Assembly (NCBI RefSeq): GCF_020990385.1
Contig: NZ_CP087597.1
Location: 953,001 to 1,017,000, forward strand
Length of the DNA: 64,000 bases
Source: Paracoccus sp. MA
GTDB lineage: Bacteria; Pseudomonadota; Alphaproteobacteria; Rhodobacterales; Rhodobacteraceae
Direction of reading: 5' to 3'
Shown here: positions 54,478 to 64,000 of the stretch, piece by piece
How positions within the stretch are numbered: position 1 is the first letter of the stretch
How the letters are laid out: every line of letters starts with the position of its first letter
Translations under genes and position numbers: made by a program
Notes under the pieces: generated by a model
The model's database searches: none
What the model saw: only the letters and a program-made list of their open reading frames with translations
What the model was told of the DNA's origin: nothing

Positions 54478-55803
54478 TCAGGGGCAGAAAAGATCGTTGG
54501 TGAGGCCCAGAACCATCAGCGACAGCACCGCCGCCAGCCCCAGAGCCGACAGGATGTCCATCACCCGGTCCGACGGCCGCCGGCCCGCCACCGCCTCGTA
54601 GAGATAGAACATCAGGTGCCCGCCATCCAGCACCGGCACCGGCAGCAGGTTCAGGAAACCGATGGCAGCCGACAGCACCGCGATCCACCAGATGAAATTG
54701 CCGCCGCCCGCCGAGGCCGCCTGCCCCGTGGTCTCGGCGATCGAGATGGCGCCGCCGAGGTTGCAGCTGCCGATCTGCCCGCTGATCATCGCCCAGAGCC
54801 CCGAGACCGACGAGGCGATGATGTCCCAGGTGCGCGCGGCGCCGATCCCCAGCGCCTCGGCCAGGCCGGCCGGACGGGTCGCCGGCTCGAAATAGGTGCC
54901 GCCGCCGGTCACGCCGATCAGCCAGCGCCGGGTATAGCCGTCATCCGTGGGCAGGTCCTGCTCGCGCGCGGCCAGGGTATAATCGGCCACGCCCTCGCCC
55001 TCGCGCCAGACCTTCAGCAGCACCGGCCGGCCCTCGGCCTCGGCCACATGCGCCCGCAGCTCGTCGAAGCGCGAGACCGGCGCGCCGTCGATGGCCAGGA
55101 TCACGTCGCCCGGCTTCAGCCCCGCCGAGGCCGCCGGGCTGCGCGGCGCGATGCCGGTGACCAGCGGCGGCATGGGATCGGGGCCGGGCACGGTGATTTC
55201 GGCGCCGTCGCGCAGCACGGTCCAGTCATGGACGGGCTGCGAGGGCAGCTCGGCCGCCGCCGCGCCCAGATCGCGCCAGCTCGCGACCGGCCGGCCGTCC
55301 AGCGCCAGGATGCGGTCGCCGGGTTGCAGCTGCATCTCGACCCCCGGAGGGGTCGGGTGCAGGCGGCCGACCTCGACCTCGTCGACCGGCAGGCCCTGCC
55401 AGATCGCCATGCCGGCAAAGACCAGGATCGACAGGGCGAAGTTGAACGCCGGCCCCGCCGCCACGGTGGCGAAGCGCGCCCAGAGCGGCGCGCCGGTCAG
55501 GCTCTGGCGCGCGCGGGCCGGTTCGACCGGCACCGAGCCGGCGCTGGCCGCATCGGCATCGCCCAGAAAGCGCACATAGCCGCCCAGCGGGATCGCCGCC
55601 ACCTGCCAGACCGTGCCGTGCCGGTCGCGCCGCGCGGCGAGCCGGGGCCCGAAGCCCAGCGAAAACACCTCGGCCTTGATGCCGCAGAGCCGGCCGATGA
55701 TGTAATGGCCGTATTCGTGCACGGTGACGATGACCGACAGCGCCACGATGAAGGCCGCCGCCGTCCACAGGAAGCCGCCCATCATGTCCAGAGCCACGCT
55801 CAT
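54478..55803 (-). CDS. rseP: Site-2 metalloprotease RseP
   Basis: Intramembrane zinc protease that releases envelope-stress sigma factors and clears signal peptides. The 441-residue protein has HEYGH (VTVHEYGHYIIGRL) in the first membrane segment, two PDZ domains (about 120-300), and NLLPVPVLDGGHLMFYL as the third zinc ligand segment. ATG at 55803 follows AGGGGGCGGC and overlaps the dxr stop by four bases. Confidence 0.95.
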   Translation of the reverse strand: MSVALDMMGGFLWTAAAFIVALSVIVTVHEYGHYIIGRLCGIKAEVFSLGFGPRLAARRDRHGTVWQVAAIPLGGYVRFLGDADAASAGSVPVEPARARQSLTGAPLWARFATVAAGPAFNFALSILVFAGMAIWQGLPVDEVEVGRLHPTPPGVEMQLQPGDRILALDGRPVASWRDLGAAAAELPSQPVHDWTVLRDGAEITVPGPDPMPPLVTGIAPRSPAASAGLKPGDVILAIDGAPVSRFDELRAHVAEAEGRPVLLKVWREGEGVADYTLAAREQDLPTDDGYTRRWLIGVTGGGTYFEPATRPAGLAEALGIGAARTWDIIASSVSGLWAMISGQIGSCNLGGAISIAETTGQAASAGGGNFIWWIAVLSAAIGFLNLLPVPVLDGGHLMFYLYEAVAGRRPSDRVMDILSALGLAAVLSLMVLGLTNDLFCP

Positions 55804-56972
55804 GCCGCCCCCTGCCATTGCGCCGCCGCCCGCCGGGCGAAACCGTCCCAGTGCAGCACCTCGCCGAGATCGCGCGGGCTTCGGGCGAAGCCGGGCTCGC
55901 GCGCGGCCTGTTCCAGCGCGTGCTCGACCGCCGGGGCCATGTCGGTAAAGCGGATGCGGCCGGCGATGAAGTCGTCCAGCGCCTGCTCCTTGGCGGCGTT
56001 CAGCACCGCACCGGCAGCGCCGCCGGCGGTGATCGCCTCGCGCGCCAGGCGCAGCGCCGGCCAGCGCGCCTCGTCCGGCTCGGCAAAGGTCAGGCTGCCG
56101 AGCGCCGCCAGATCCAGCGCCGGCACCGGCAGGGCGGCGCGCGCCGGCCAGTTCAGCGCATAGCCGATGGCGTGGCGCATGTCCGGCGCCCCCAGATGCG
56201 CGATGCTGCCGCCGTCGCGATGCGTGACCATGGCGTGGATGATCGATTGCGGATGCACCAGCACCCGCAGCCGGTCAATGCCGAGGCCGAAGAATTCATG
56301 TGCCTCGATGACCTCCAGCGCCTTGTTGAACATGCTGGCGCTGTCGATGGTGATGCGTTGGCCCATGTCCCAGTTCGGATGCCGGCTGGCCTCGGCCACC
56401 GTGGCCTGCGCCAGCCGCTCCAGCGGCCAGTCGCGGAAGGCGCCGCCCGAAGCGGTGATGGTCACATGCTCGACGGAATCGAGATCTTCGCCCTGAAGCG
56501 CCTGAAAGATCGCGGAATGTTCGGAATCGACCGGCAGGATCCGCGCGCCGGTCTCGCGGGCGCGGGCCATAACCAGCGGCCCGGCGGCGACCAGGGTTTC
56601 CTTGTTGGCGAGCGCCAGCGTGCCGCCGCGCTTGAGCACCTCCAGCCCCGGCGGCAGGCCCGCCGCGCCGACGATGGCGGACAGCGTCCAGTCGGCCGGA
56701 CGGGCGGCCGCCTCGGCGACGGCGTCGGCCCCGGCCGCGGCCTCGATGCCGCTGCCGGCCAGCGCCGCGCGCAGCGCGGGCAGGCATTCCGGCCAGGCGG
56801 TGACAGCGATCCCGGCCCGCAGCGCCCGAGCCATCTGGGCCAGGCGCGCGACATTGCCGCCGCCGGTCAGGGCGATGGTGCGGAATCGCTCCGGCCCGCC
56901 GGCCCGCATCAACAGATCGAACGCGCTTTCGCCGACCGACCCGGTCGCGCCCAGCACCGATATGCTGCGCAT
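55800..56972 (-). CDS. dxr: 1-deoxy-D-xylulose 5-phosphate reductoisomerase
   Basis: Second step of the MEP pathway to isoprenoid precursors. The 390-residue enzyme has the NADPH motif VLGATGSVGESAFDL, LANKETLVAAG, the metal/substrate block ILPVDSEHSAIFQ, and the flexible loop HPNWDMGQRITIDSASMFNK. It is in the same operon as uppS, which uses the pathway's product, and rseP. Confidence 0.97.
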   Translation of the reverse strand: MRSISVLGATGSVGESAFDLLMRAGGPERFRTIALTGGGNVARLAQMARALRAGIAVTAWPECLPALRAALAGSGIEAAAGADAVAEAAARPADWTLSAIVGAAGLPPGLEVLKRGGTLALANKETLVAAGPLVMARARETGARILPVDSEHSAIFQALQGEDLDSVEHVTITASGGAFRDWPLERLAQATVAEASRHPNWDMGQRITIDSASMFNKALEVIEAHEFFGLGIDRLRVLVHPQSIIHAMVTHRDGGSIAHLGAPDMRHAIGYALNWPARAALPVPALDLAALGSLTFAEPDEARWPALRLAREAITAGGAAGAVLNAAKEQALDDFIAGRIRFTDMAPAVEHALEQAAREPGFARSPRDLGEVLHWDGFARRAAAQWQGAA

Positions 56973-56976
56973 CGTC

Positions 56977-57831
56977 TCAGCCTCCGATCACTGGCAAGAG
57001 ATTGACGACCAGCAGAACCAGCGCCACCAGCAGCGCCCCCGCCATGGCGTCGAACCGGTCCATGGCGCCGCCATGGCCGGGGATCAGCTCGGAACTGTCC
57101 TTGACCCCGACCCGGCGCTTGAGCCAGCTTTCCGCGATGTCGCCGAACTGCCCGGCCACCGCGATCAGCGGACCGAGGATCAGCACCGGCCAGGGCGCCT
57201 GCCCGGCCAGCACCAGCGTCAGAGCCAGAGCCAGCGCGCCGGCCCAGCCGGCCACGGTGCCGCTCCAGGTCTTCTTGGGGCTGATCGCCGGCCAGAAGCG
57301 CGGCCCGCCCAGCTTGCGGCCGGCGAAATAGCCCAGCAGGTCGGACAGCACCACGGTGCCGACGATCCAGGCCAGGGTGGGCAGGCCCATCACCTCGCGG
57401 ATCACCACCAGCGCATAGCCCGAGCCCAGGATCGCCAGGGTGAACAGCAGATAGGCCGGCCGCTCGTGCTCATGCGTGCCGTGCCAGCCGGCCAGCATCG
57501 GCACCAGCGCCAGCGCCAGGGGCCAGTCGCCGGGCAACACCAGCATCGCCACCATCACCAGCCCCGACAAGATGCCGATCAGCACCGGATGGCGCGGGCT
57601 GTGGAACTCGGGGTGGCGCCAGCCGGTCAGCCGCGCCAGCTCCCACATCATCACGCCGATGACGGCCGAGACGCCCAGCCGGATCCACAGCCCCGAGGAC
57701 AGCAGCAGCAAGAGCCCCAGCACCGCCAGCACCGCGCCCGACAGGACGCGCGGCCAGAGGTCGGCCCATTTGTCGCGCCCGCGCTGCAGGGCGCCGCGCA
57801 ACCGGCCCGGCTGTGGCCCCTTGCCGCTCAT
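56977..57831 (-). CDS. cdsA: Phosphatidate cytidylyltransferase
   Basis: Makes CDP-diacylglycerol from phosphatidate and CTP in the inner membrane. The 284-residue protein has about seven to eight hydrophobic segments and the signature SPKKTWSGTVAGW followed by KDSSELIPGHGGAMDRFD. Four-base overlap with uppS and four bases before dxr. Confidence 0.95.
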   Translation of the reverse strand: MSGKGPQPGRLRGALQRGRDKWADLWPRVLSGAVLAVLGLLLLLSSGLWIRLGVSAVIGVMMWELARLTGWRHPEFHSPRHPVLIGILSGLVMVAMLVLPGDWPLALALVPMLAGWHGTHEHERPAYLLFTLAILGSGYALVVIREVMGLPTLAWIVGTVVLSDLLGYFAGRKLGGPRFWPAISPKKTWSGTVAGWAGALALALTLVLAGQAPWPVLILGPLIAVAGQFGDIAESWLKRRVGVKDSSELIPGHGGAMDRFDAMAGALLVALVLLVVNLLPVIGG

Positions 57832-58562
57832 GCGCCGCCGAAGCGCCGCTCGCGCAGCCCGTAGCGGTCCAGGATCTCGGCCAGGTGGTCGGGCGTGAAA
57901 TCCGGCCAGAGCGTCGGCGTGAACTCATATTCCGAATAGGCGGCCTGGAAGGGCAGGAAATTCGAGGTCCGGGTCTCGCCCGAGGTGCGGATCACCAGAT
58001 CGGGATCGGGATGGCCGGCGGTGTCCAGGCAATCGGCCAGATCGGCCTCGGTCGGCTCGGCGATCTCGCCGCGGGCGATGCGGGCCGCCAGCCGCGCTGC
58101 CGCCCGGGTCAGCTCGTCCCGGCCGCCGTAATTGATCGCCACGGTCAGGTTCAGCCGGGTGTTGCCGGCGGTGCGCGCCTCGATCCCGTTCATCAGCCGC
58201 TGCAGCTTGGGCTCCAGCCGCTCGCGCCCGCCGATGAAGCGCATGCGCACGCCCTCGGCGGAAAGCCCGTCGGCCTCGCGCTCGATATAGCGGGCGAAGA
58301 TGGCCATCAGGCCCAGCACCTCCTCGGTCGAGCGTTTCCAGTTCTCGGTCGAGAAGGCATAGACCGTCAGCCAGTTCACCCCGAGATCGGGGCAGGCGCG
58401 GACGATCTGCTTGACGCGCTCGGCGCCGCGCCGATGGCCGACGAGGCGCGGCCAGCCCCGGTTCTTGGCCCAGCGGCCGTTGCCATCCATGATGATGGCG
58501 ACGTGACGGGGCCGCTGTCCCTGTCCCTCGGACTTCGCCAGGCTGGCTGCGATCTCGGCCAT
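57828..58562 (-). CDS. uppS: Undecaprenyl diphosphate synthase
   Basis: Makes the C55 lipid carrier for peptidoglycan and surface polymers. The 244-residue cis-prenyltransferase shows VAIIMDGNGRWAKNRGWPR (catalytic Asp), FSTENWKRS, and DLVIRTSGETRTSNFLPFQA near the C terminus. It begins four bases after frr and overlaps cdsA by four bases. Confidence 0.97.
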   Translation of the reverse strand: MAEIAASLAKSEGQGQRPRHVAIIMDGNGRWAKNRGWPRLVGHRRGAERVKQIVRACPDLGVNWLTVYAFSTENWKRSTEEVLGLMAIFARYIEREADGLSAEGVRMRFIGGRERLEPKLQRLMNGIEARTAGNTRLNLTVAINYGGRDELTRAAARLAARIARGEIAEPTEADLADCLDTAGHPDPDLVIRTSGETRTSNFLPFQAAYSEYEFTPTLWPDFTPDHLAEILDRYGLRERRFGGA

Positions 58563-58566
58563 GCGA

Positions 58567-59130
58567 TCAGACCTGCATGATTTCGGCTTGCTTCGCCTCG
58601 AGCGCCTGGTCGACCGAGGCGATCATCTTGTCGGTCAGCTCCTGCACCGCGGTTTCCCAGAACTTCTGGTCGTCTTCGGACATGCCCGAGGACTTGGCCT
58701 TCTTGATCTGGTCCATGCCGTCGCGGCGCACGTTGCGGATGGCGACGCGGGCATGTTCGGCATATTGCGCGGCGACGCGGGTCAGCTCGCGCCGGCGCTC
58801 CTCGTTCAGCTCGGGGATCGGCAGCATGATGATGGTGCCGTTGAGCTGCGGGTTGATGCCCAGGCCCGATTCGCGGATCGCCTTCTCGGCCTTGCCGACC
58901 AGCGCCTTGTCCCAGATGTTGATCGTGACCATGCGCGGCTCGGGCACGTTCACCGTGCCGATCTGGTTGATCGGCGTGGGCGAGCCATAGGCATCGACCA
59001 TGATCGGCTCGACCATGCTGGCCGAGGCGCGGCCGGTGCGCAGCGACGCGAATTCATGGCGCAGGGATTCCATCGCGCCCTTCATGCGGCGTTCCAGGTC
59101 GTCGGTATCGATCTCGATCTCGTCGGACAT
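58567..59130 (-). CDS. frr: Ribosome recycling factor
   Basis: Splits post-termination ribosomes with EF-G. The 187-residue protein has the usual three-helix-bundle pattern: [25 protein letters not shown], and [20 protein letters not shown] with [16 protein letters not shown]. It lies between pyrH (80 bases upstream) and uppS. Confidence 0.98.
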   Translation of the reverse strand: MSDEIEIDTDDLERRMKGAMESLRHEFASLRTGRASASMVEPIMVDAYGSPTPINQIGTVNVPEPRMVTINIWDKALVGKAEKAIRESGLGINPQLNGTIIMLPIPELNEERRRELTRVAAQYAEHARVAIRNVRRDGMDQIKKAKSSGMSEDDQKFWETAVQELTDKMIASVDQALEAKQAEIMQV

Positions 59131-59210
59131 GCTCGGTCATGGCCTCTGTGCTGTGGTTTTCAGGGCTTTTAGCCGAGCCACGCCCGCATGGCAAAGCCTA
59201 TACGGGGATT

Positions 59211-59945
59211 TTACCCGTGCACGCGCGTATATGTGCCGCTGCCGGCCAGAATCCCCCGGAAACCGCCCGGCTCGTCCAGCGAGAAGACGATGATCGGCAG
59301 GTCGTTGTCGCGCGCCAGCGCGATGGCCGAAGCGTCCATGACCCCCAGATGCTTCTGCAGCACCTCGTCATAGGTCACGTCCTCGTAGCGCTTGGCATCC
59401 GCGAACTTGTTCGGGTCCTTGTCATAGACGCCGTCGACCTTGGTGCCCTTGAAGATCGCCTCGCAATTCATCTCGTTGGCGCGCAGGGTGGCGGCGGTGT
59501 CGGTGGTGAAATAGGGGTTGCCGGTGCCGGCGGCGAAGATGCAGACGCGCTTCTTTTCCAGGTGGCGGACGGCGCGGCGGCGGATATAGGGCTCGCAGAC
59601 CTCGTCCATGCGGATGGCCGAGATCACCCGGGTGTGGATCTTCAGCGCCTCCAGCGCCGCCTGCATGGCCAGCGCGTTCATCACCGTGGCGAGCATGCCC
59701 ATGTAGTCGGCGGTCGCCCGCTCCATGCCCTGGGCGCTGCCCTGCAGCCCGCGGAAGATGTTGCCGCCGCCGATGACCATGCAGATCTCGATGCCCATGT
59801 CATGGACGGATTTGACCTCCTGCGCGATGCGGGCGACGGTCGGCGGATGCAGGCCGTAGCCCTGGTCGCCCATCAGCGCCTCGCCCGAAATCTTCAGCAT
59901 GACGCGCGAATAGCTTCCGGGGGTCTTGGACGCGCTTTCCGACAT
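59211..59945 (-). CDS. pyrH: UMP kinase
   Basis: Phosphorylates UMP to UDP. The 244-residue bacterial enzyme shows [40 protein letters not shown] and the [14 protein letters not shown] segment. First gene of the pyrH-frr-uppS-cdsA-dxr-rseP-bamA-skp run; rpsB and tsf, its usual upstream partners, are not here, and miaA is divergent. Confidence 0.97.
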   Translation of the reverse strand: MSESASKTPGSYSRVMLKISGEALMGDQGYGLHPPTVARIAQEVKSVHDMGIEICMVIGGGNIFRGLQGSAQGMERATADYMGMLATVMNALAMQAALEALKIHTRVISAIRMDEVCEPYIRRRAVRHLEKKRVCIFAAGTGNPYFTTDTAATLRANEMNCEAIFKGTKVDGVYDKDPNKFADAKRYEDVTYDEVLQKHLGVMDASAIALARDNDLPIIVFSLDEPGGFRGILAGSGTYTRVHG

Positions 59946-60031
59946 GGGTTCACCTTTTTCGCGGGAGTTTCATCGGCGCGCAAAATGTCGCAAACAGGCC
60001 CCATGTTCAACCGCCGCCGACGGATGCCGAA

Positions 60032-60916
60032 ATGACCCTGCGTCACCAGATCCTGGCCGAGCTCGATCCCGCGCGTCATGTGCTGATCGCCGGGCCGACC
60101 GCCAGCGGCAAATCCGCGCTGGCGCTGCAGATCGCCGAGACGCAGGGCGGCACCGTGGTCAATGCCGATGCGCTGCAGGTCTGGTCCTGCTGGCGGGTGC
60201 TGACCGCGCGTCCGCCGGCCGAGGACGAGGCCCGCGCGCCGCATGCGCTCTACGGCCATGTCGCGCCGGGGCGGCTTTATTCCGTGGGCGAATGGCTGGC
60301 CGAGGTCGCGGCGCTGCGCGGCCGGCTGATCGTGGTCGGCGGCACAGGCCTATACCTGAACGCGCTGACCCGCGGGCTGGCCGTCATCCCGCCCACCCCG
60401 CCCGAGATCCGCGCCCGCGCCGACGCGCTTCTGCGCGAACCCGACGGGCTGGCGCAGATGATCGCCGGGCTCGATTCGCCGACCCGCGCGCGCATCGACC
60501 TGCAGAACCCGGTGCGCGTGCAGCGCGCCTGGGAGGTGCTCAGGACCACGGGCCGCGGCATCGCCGCATGGCAGGCGGAAACGCCGCCGCCACTGATCGC
60601 GCCTGACGCCGCGCATCGGCTGGTGCTGCAATCCGACCGCGACTGGCTGGCCGGGCGCATCGCCCGGCGCTTTCGCCTGATGCTCGACCAGGGCGCGCTG
60701 GAGGAGGTGCGGGCGATGCTGCCGCATTGGACCCCCGACGCGCTCTGGGCCAAGGCCATCGGCGCGCCCGAGCTGGTGGCGCATCTGCAAGGCGCGCTCG
60801 ACCTCGACGAGGCGGCAGAGCGGGCGATCACCGCCACCCGGCAATATGCCAAGGCGCAGCGCAGCTTCTTTCGCGGCCGGATGCGCGACTGGCGCTGGAT
60901 CGAGACCGGCCGCTGA
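60032..60916 (+). CDS. miaA: tRNA dimethylallyltransferase MiaA
   Basis: Adds dimethylallyl to A37 of tRNAs that read codons starting with U. The 294-residue protein has the P-loop IAGPTASGKSALAL, NADALQVW, and VVGGTGLYLNAL. The ATG at 60032 gives the family N terminus MTLRHQILAELDP. Divergent from pyrH. Confidence 0.94.
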   Translation: MTLRHQILAELDPARHVLIAGPTASGKSALALQIAETQGGTVVNADALQVWSCWRVLTARPPAEDEARAPHALYGHVAPGRLYSVGEWLAEVAALRGRLIVVGGTGLYLNALTRGLAVIPPTPPEIRARADALLREPDGLAQMIAGLDSPTRARIDLQNPVRVQRAWEVLRTTGRGIAAWQAETPPPLIAPDAAHRLVLQSDRDWLAGRIARRFRLMLDQGALEEVRAMLPHWTPDALWAKAIGAPELVAHLQGALDLDEAAERAITATRQYAKAQRSFFRGRMRDWRWIETGR

Positions 60917-61033
60917 GCCGTCACGAAAAAGAGACATATTAAACTTTTGGCAACCATAAGCTGTGTAAACGCTTCGGGAACCCGCGCCCGGAGTCTAGGT
61001 TGTGTTTATGGATTTGCTGAAAGCCGCGCCCTT

Positions 61034-62116
61034 ATGAACAAAGCCTTTCGCGCCTTCGACAGCACCGATTCCGATCCCGCGGCGGCCCGGCTGCTGGCGG
61101 CCGGCATCACCGCGCCGGGGATCATGGAACCGGCCGAGCACGACCCCCGGTTGCAGCGCGAATCGCAGCCGGCGGCGGCGCAGGCGCAAAGGCCCTCGGT
61201 CCTGGCCCCGACCGTCGCCGGCACGACCGAGGCCGCGCCGGACCGGCCTGCTCCGCGCGCCCTGCCCCGGGGCCGGCCCGGCGACGGCTTGCGGCTGATT
61301 CCGCTTTCCGGCTTCCATTGGGGCGGCGCCACGCGCAGCCGGACCGCCCCGCCCGCCCCGCGCGTCCGCGGCGATCATGTGCTGATCCGGCCCGGCTCGG
61401 GCATGGTCACGGTGCAGTTTCCGCGCCACAACCGCCCCGTCACCGGCGGGCGCCTGGCCTTCATTCCCGCCGGCACCGCCTTTTCGCTGAAGCCGCCGCC
61501 GGATGTCGCGGGCCAGGCGCTGCTGATCCCGCCCGACTGGTTCCGCGACCAGCCTCTGCCCCGGGGCTTTCGCTGCGGCCTGCCCGCGCCCGAGGATGCC
61601 GGGATTCTGGGCCCCGCCATCCTCGCCCTGGCCGAGGGAGCGGCGCGCCATCCCGGGGGCGACGAGGCGACGCGCCATCAACTGGGCCTGATCGCGGTGG
61701 CGCTGTCCCGGCTTGAGGACCGGCCGGGCCGGCCCGAACCGCGCGGCGACAGCATCGCCGAGGCGCGGCCGCTGACCGAACGCTTCCTGCAACTCGCCCG
61801 GCAAGAGCTCGACCGCAGCCAGACCATCGCGGAAATGGCCGGGCGGCTGGGCTGCACGCAGGCGCATCTGGACCGCGCCTGCCGCCAGAGCCGGGGGCGC
61901 GGCGCGCTGGACCTGCTCTACGACCTGCGGCTGCAAGCCGCGACCGAGGCGCTGCGCGCCAGCGCCAAGCCGATCCCCGAGATCGCCGAGGAGCTGGGCT
62001 ATGCCGGGCTTGGCCATTTCATGCGCGCCTTCCAGGCCGCGACCGGCCGCACGCCCGAAGCCTATCGCGCGCTGATGCGGGACGCCCGCGGCGTCCCGCC
62101 CGGCGATCCCGGCTGA
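61034..62116 (+). CDS. AraC-family transcriptional regulator
   Basis: A 360-residue protein. Residues 1-80 are Pro/Ala-rich and look disordered, a cupin-like sensor region occupies about 90-200 (GDHVLIRPGSGMVTVQFP, RLAFIPAGTAFSL), and the C-terminal AraC double helix-turn-helix spans about 255-350 (QTIAEMAGRLGCTQAHLDRA; ELGYAGLGHFMRAFQAATG). The ATG at 61034 was chosen over the earlier frame start at 60947, whose extension is unlike protein. No target gene is adjacent on the same strand. Confidence 0.88.
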   Translation: MNKAFRAFDSTDSDPAAARLLAAGITAPGIMEPAEHDPRLQRESQPAAAQAQRPSVLAPTVAGTTEAAPDRPAPRALPRGRPGDGLRLIPLSGFHWGGATRSRTAPPAPRVRGDHVLIRPGSGMVTVQFPRHNRPVTGGRLAFIPAGTAFSLKPPPDVAGQALLIPPDWFRDQPLPRGFRCGLPAPEDAGILGPAILALAEGAARHPGGDEATRHQLGLIAVALSRLEDRPGRPEPRGDSIAEARPLTERFLQLARQELDRSQTIAEMAGRLGCTQAHLDRACRQSRGRGALDLLYDLRLQAATEALRASAKPIPEIAEELGYAGLGHFMRAFQAATGRTPEAYRALMRDARGVPPGDPG

Positions 62117-62565
62117 TGGGGCCGAAAGGTTCGGAACCGCCTCTCCGCCATCCCGGGGCCGCTGCGCCATCACGGTCGCCCGCCGGCGTGCAGCACGGAA
62201 CGCGGCACGGGGCCCATGCGCCAAAGAGCGCGTCGCGCCCGAAGCCGCACCGCAAGCCGCGCAAACCTGCCGAAGCCGGAGCGGTGGAGTCAGGCGAACC
62301 GGCTTGTCCAGCCCGGCCTTTCCCCGCCTTGATGAACCCTGCCAGTGCCACGATTGTCGGCTGCCTGGCTTGCCGGCGCGGAACGGACAAGCCCGCCCCC
62401 GGCCGCGGGGGATGCCTGCCGCTTCGATCCGTTGCGGGGCCGCTTCGGCACGCGCCGGACACTCAGACCGGATCCCCCGGCCTGTTGCCTTGGACGACGC
62501 CATATCCGGCGCCGCCGTGCTCGAACCCCGCGCCTCCGCGAATCTCGCGGCGCGGCACAGCCGCC
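62117..62565. other. About 0.45 kb without a recognisable gene
   Basis: Between the AraC-type gene and rlmE. The open frames read as Pro/Arg-rich sequence on either strand. I see no RNA gene, repeat or strong terminator. Confidence 0.5.
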
Positions 62566-63336
62566 TCAGTCCGGATCAGCCGGCCCGCCCTCTGGGGCAG
62601 CCTCGTCCCCCCGGCCCCGGAACCCTTGCGCCACCACGAATTTCTCCGAGGAATCCGAGCGGCTGGCCGGCGGTTTCACATTCGCCACCTTGCGGAAATT
62701 GCGCTTGAGCATGGCCTGCATCTCGGTCTCGGCCCCGCCCGCCAGCACCTTGGCGACGAAGGTGCCGCCCGGCTCCAGCACGTCGAAGGCCAGCTGCGCC
62801 GCCGCCTCGACCAGCGCCACGATGCGCAGGTGGTCGGTGCCCTTGTGCCCGGACGAGGCCGCCGCCATGTCCGACATCACCACATCGGCGCGCCCGCCCA
62901 GCCAGGCCTTGACCTGCTCGTCCGCGCCGTCCGACAGGAAGTCCAGCTGATGGATCTCGGCCCCGGCGATGGGATCCACCTCCTGCAGGTCCACGCCCAG
63001 CACCCTGCCGACCTTCTTGCCGGGCTTCTCGCCAAGCGCGTTGACGCGCGCCACCGCCACCTGGCACCAGCCGCCGGGCGCGCAGCCCAGATCGACCACC
63101 CGCGCGCCCGGCACCAGGAAGCGATACTTGTCGTCCAGCTCCAGGATCTTGTAGGCGGCGCGGCCGCGATAGCCCTCGCGCTTCGCCCTCGCGACATAGG
63201 GATCGTTCAGCTGCCGCTCCAGCCAGAGCGTGCTCGACAGCTTGCGCCCCTTGGCCGATTTCACCCGCACCCGCAGGTCGCGCTGGCCGCGGCCCGAGCT
63301 CTTGCGTCCCGAACCCGGCTTCTTGTCGTCGCTCAT
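62566..63336 (-). CDS. rlmE: 23S rRNA (uridine-2'-O)-methyltransferase RlmE
   Basis: Methylates U2552 in the 50S A site. The 256-residue protein has a basic N-terminal extension (about 35 residues), the SAM motif [15 protein letters not shown], the catalytic tetrad regions ([39 protein letters not shown]) and a short acidic tail. It begins one base before the end of the Ppx/GppA gene on the same strand. Confidence 0.94.
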   Translation of the reverse strand: MSDDKKPGSGRKSSGRGQRDLRVRVKSAKGRKLSSTLWLERQLNDPYVARAKREGYRGRAAYKILELDDKYRFLVPGARVVDLGCAPGGWCQVAVARVNALGEKPGKKVGRVLGVDLQEVDPIAGAEIHQLDFLSDGADEQVKAWLGGRADVVMSDMAAASSGHKGTDHLRIVALVEAAAQLAFDVLEPGGTFVAKVLAGGAETEMQAMLKRNFRKVANVKPPASRSDSSEKFVVAQGFRGRGDEAAPEGGPADPD

Positions 63337-63337
63337 C

Positions 63338-64000
63338 TCATGCCACCCCGTTCATGCCATCCGGGGCCAGCACCCCGTCCTTGACCATCTGCGCATAAAG
63401 CAGCCCCTCGCGCAGGCCGCGATCCGCGACCGACAGCCGCGTCGTCGGCCAGACCCGCATCAGCGTCTGCAGGATCGCGGCGCCCGACATGATCAGCGCG
63501 TGGCGCTCGCGCCCGATGCGGGGATCGGCGCGCCGCCCCTCGGGTCCAAGCGCCAGGTAGTCGCGGATCACCCGGTCGATCTGCGCCGAGGTCATGGTCA
63601 GCCCGTCCACCTTGGTCCGGTCATAGCGGCGCAGGCCCAGATGGCTGGCCGCCACCGTCGTCACCGTGCCCGAGGTGCCGATGATCTGGAAGCCTTCCTC
63701 CATGGTCTGGGCCAGGGAATAGGGCGTGAAATCCGCCAGCATCTCCTCGAAATGCCAGGACATCAGCGCGAAGCGGCCCTGATCGTCCTCGACATCCTCG
63801 AACTGGTCGCGCAACGTGGCGACGCCCAGCGGCACGCTGATCCAATCCACCACCCGCGCCCCGCCCGGCAGGGGATCGCGAAAGCCGTCGCCCAGCCGCA
63901 TGATGGCGCGCGACCGTTCCTTGGGCTCGACATCCTCGAGGTCGATCCAGACCAGCTCGGTCGAGCCGCCGCCGATATCGACGACCAGCAATTGCTCGGT
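63338..64000 (-). CDS. Ppx/GppA exopolyphosphatase-family protein, 5' part outside window
   Basis: The last 220 residues or so of a Ppx/GppA phosphatase (polyphosphate or pppGpp hydrolysis). The visible part starts at [20 protein letters not shown], the second phosphate-binding motif, so roughly the first 140 residues lie beyond position 64000. [20 protein letters not shown] and [16 protein letters not shown] are also typical. It overlaps no other gene and is followed by rlmE, a common pairing in alphaproteobacteria. Confidence 0.88.
   Translation of the reverse strand, partial: TEQLLVVDIGGGSTELVWIDLEDVEPKERSRAIMRLGDGFRDPLPGGARVVDWISVPLGVATLRDQFEDVEDDQGRFALMSWHFEEMLADFTPYSLAQTMEEGFQIIGTSGTVTTVAASHLGLRRYDRTKVDGLTMTSAQIDRVIRDYLALGPEGRRADPRIGRERHALIMSGAAILQTLMRVWPTTRLSVADRGLREGLLYAQMVKDGVLAPDGMNGVA

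Noticed and set aside
62117..63384. Plus-strand frame running from the AraC gene through rlmE
   Set aside because: The 3' half is the reverse of rlmE and the 5' half lacks protein character.

Overview
The window is ordinary, densely packed chromosomal DNA from a high-GC alphaproteobacterium of the Rhodobacterales, most like Paracoccus. This rests on the cell-cycle pair ctrA-sciP, GANTC (CcrM-type) sites, Rhodobacteraceae-type intergenic repeats built around a GGAGTATTTGG or GGGATATTTGGG core, a perfect GTTC-N7-GTTC (alphaproteobacterial LexA) operator array, malate synthase G, and a dnaG-rpoD pair without rpsU. I see no prophage, insertion sequence, CRISPR array or plasmid gene. Species assignment is inference.

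Layout. 0-9 kb: malate synthase G (glcB), a membrane-anchored 11-residue-repeat protein, aminopeptidase N, an unusual PlsC-type acyltransferase, then proB and obgE on the minus strand. 9-17.4 kb: SMR efflux protein, SelO AMPylase, an EEP-family phosphodiesterase, enolase, an NDUFAF6-like squalene/phytoene-synthase-fold protein carrying an in-frame repeat, citramalate synthase, cysS, a YjbR-like protein. 17.4-23.5 kb: a small secreted protein, a polyamine-type ABC operon lacking a binding protein, yjbQ-rmuC, an FMN reductase. 23.6-28.3 kb: TetR-dnaG-rpoD with a dense cluster of GANTC sites before rpoD. 28.4-35 kb: lipoprotein-lldD, an acyltransferase-3 membrane protein, rplY, trmFO-gluQ, hisI, an IscU-like scaffold. 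35-42 kb: DNA repair and cell-cycle block: an SOS-box-controlled 31-codon membrane peptide gene next to recG, ligA, ctrA, sciP, then mnmA. 42-47.5 kb: sufE, a lipoprotein, about 0.7 kb without a recognisable gene, GNAT-rpmA-rplU, an alpha-methylacyl-CoA racemase-like gene, tRNA-Val(UAC), a beta-hydroxyacid dehydrogenase. 47.6-51.1 kb: a penicillin-acylase-family protein with a displaced nucleophile and a nucleoside hydrolase. 51.2-60 kb: one long minus-strand envelope operon pyrH-frr-uppS-cdsA-dxr-rseP-bamA-skp, linking UMP kinase, ribosome recycling, undecaprenyl and CDP-diglyceride synthesis, the MEP pathway and outer-membrane assembly. 60-64 kb: miaA, an AraC-type regulator, rlmE and the 3' part of a Ppx/GppA gene cut by the window end.

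The most interesting signal is at 35.02-35.20 kb. Two bases after the recG stop codon stand four GTTC half-sites, giving two overlapping perfect GTTC-N7-GTTC boxes. They precede a ribosome binding site, a 31-codon single-membrane-span peptide gene and an intrinsic terminator. The arrangement is that of a self-contained DNA-damage-inducible membrane micropeptide, comparable in size and logic to Caulobacter SidA (a 29-residue SOS-induced division inhibitor), although I see no basis for calling the two homologous.
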